Source of the DNA: Thiohalobacter sp.
GTDB taxonomy: Bacteria > Pseudomonadota > Gammaproteobacteria > DSM-19610
Direction: 5' to 3'
Assembly (NCBI GenBank): GCA_027010005.1
Contig: JALVCM010000030.1
Coordinates: 1-5,735, forward strand
Length of the DNA: 5,735 nt
The translations under genes were made by a program, and so were the position numbers. This document shows, piece by piece, positions 5,285-5,735 of this stretch (position 1 is its first letter; every line of letters starts with the position of its first letter). The notes under the pieces were generated by a model, which made no database searches, was not told where the DNA came from, and was given only the letters and a program-made list of their open reading frames with translations.

Positions 5285-5361
5285 GTCCCGGTAGCTCAGC
5301 TGGATAGAGCAAGCGCCTCCTAAGCGCTAGGTCGGAGGTTCGACTCCTCTCCGGGACGCCA
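5285..5361 (+). tRNA. tRNA-Arg, anticodon CCU, CCA end encoded
   Basis: 77 bases folding as a full cloverleaf. The acceptor is GTCCCGG with CCGGGAC, then discriminator G and an encoded CCA (5359-5361). The D stem is GCTC/GAGC, the anticodon stem AGCGC/GCGCT with loop CTCCTAA giving anticodon CCT (5319-5321). The variable loop is AGGTC, and the T arm is GGAGG-TTCGACT-CCTCT with one G-U pair. It decodes AGG, a rare arginine codon in many gammaproteobacteria. It is transcribed away from the small gene at 4853-5188 and towards relA, whose stop is 13 bases beyond. There is no obvious terminator after it. No partial copy of the tRNA end appears elsewhere in the window, so no integrated element is evident here. 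Confidence 0.97.
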
Positions 5362-5374
5362 TTTACCGGCAGTA

Positions 5375-5735
5375 TCAGGTCTTGCGGCGCACCTCGATAA
5401 TGTTGGGCAACTGGCCGATTCGACTGAGTATACGACTCAATTGCCCGATATCGGTCACCTCGACGTGCAGGTCCATACGCGCAATCAGCTCCTTCCCGTC
5501 TGTATTGGTATTGATGCCTGTAACGTTGATCTTGTCGTTGGCAAGCACCGCGGTAACATCACGCAACAGACCCGGCCGGTCATAGGCCTGGATACGGATA
5601 TCTACCGGGAAGACACGGTCCGGCAAGGCGCCCCACTCGACCTCGATCAGGCGCTCACGGTCCTCTTCTTTCAGACGCAGCACGTTGGGGCAGTCACTGC
5701 GGTGTATCGTGACGCCTCGGCCACGGGTAATGTAG
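5375..5735 (-). CDS. relA: RelA (p)ppGpp synthetase, C-terminal regulatory part (cut by window edge)
   Basis: The last 119 residues are visible; the gene continues past the right edge. The stretch YITRGRGVTIHRSDCPN belongs to the zinc-finger/RIS region of long RelA-SpoT proteins, with the Asp-Cys pair that is conserved in RelA. An ACT domain follows (visible residues about 44-115) with DRPGLLRDVTAVLANDKINV, closely like the RelA GLLRDITTILANEKVNV stretch and unlike SpoT, so RelA is preferred. The protein makes pppGpp/ppGpp on starved ribosomes; this C-terminal part contacts the A-site tRNA and ribosome. The catalytic domains are outside the window. The shorter frame starting at 5683 is only an internal GTG; the frame is open to the edge. 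The stop TGA (5377-5375) faces the tRNA 3' end, and no clear terminator is seen between them. Confidence 0.93.
   Translation of the reverse strand, partial: YITRGRGVTIHRSDCPNVLRLKEEDRERLIEVEWGALPDRVFPVDIRIQAYDRPGLLRDVTAVLANDKINVTGINTNTDGKELIARMDLHVEVTDIGQLSRILSRIGQLPNIIEVRRKT

Noticed and set aside
5285..5361. tRNA-Arg as the attachment site of an integrated element
   Set aside because: tRNA-Arg genes are common integration targets, but there is no integrase, no second copy of the tRNA 3' end, and relA follows after 13 bp.

Overview
The window reads as ordinary chromosomal DNA from a gammaproteobacterium. RelA (rather than SpoT) type stringent-response sequence, a PqiABC-type MCE lipid-transport operon and a long-form adenylate kinase all point that way. 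The gene set and moderately high GC content would suit a Chromatiales-like or sulfur-oxidiser-like lineage, but the exact taxon is inference. No phage, integrase, transposase or CRISPR array is visible.

Positions 1-3039 (minus strand) hold a compact envelope operon read right to left. It has two single-domain PqiA membrane proteins (2389-3039 and 1788-2399), the triple-MCE protein PqiB (166-1791) and the start of the lipoprotein PqiC (1-169, cut by the window edge). Every junction overlaps (11, 4 and 4 bp), so the genes are probably translationally coupled. In E. coli PqiA is one fused protein of about 417 aa; here its halves are separate genes. Together they should form an inner-membrane to outer-membrane lipid conduit: PqiA in the inner membrane, PqiB spanning the periplasm, PqiC tethered to the outer membrane.

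Positions 3040-3185 form a short divergent control region. A plus-strand gene (3186-3797) follows, encoding a 203-aa protein of unknown function with a coiled coil, a membrane segment and a Cys/His cluster. It ends tail-to-tail against adk, and a strong minus-strand terminator (3796-3825) touches its stop codon.

Positions 3851-4498 (minus) are adk, with a four-cysteine LID of unusual spacing. Its 354-bp upstream region holds a candidate promoter, a leader hairpin, an 86-bp imperfect palindrome of the dispersed intergenic-repeat type, and a 43-bp-period tandem duplication that supplies the stop codon of the next gene.

Positions 4853-5188 (minus) encode a small soluble protein of unknown function. 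Its near-consensus promoter is placed so that the transcript should be leaderless. Back to back with it, on the plus strand, is tRNA-Arg(CCU) (5285-5361). The window ends in the 3' part of relA (5375-5735, minus), convergent with the tRNA.

Most of the window is conventional. The points most worth a second look are the predicted leaderless gene, the repeat cluster and its fused stop codon, the uncharacterised Cys/His membrane protein, and the CX4C adenylate kinase LID.
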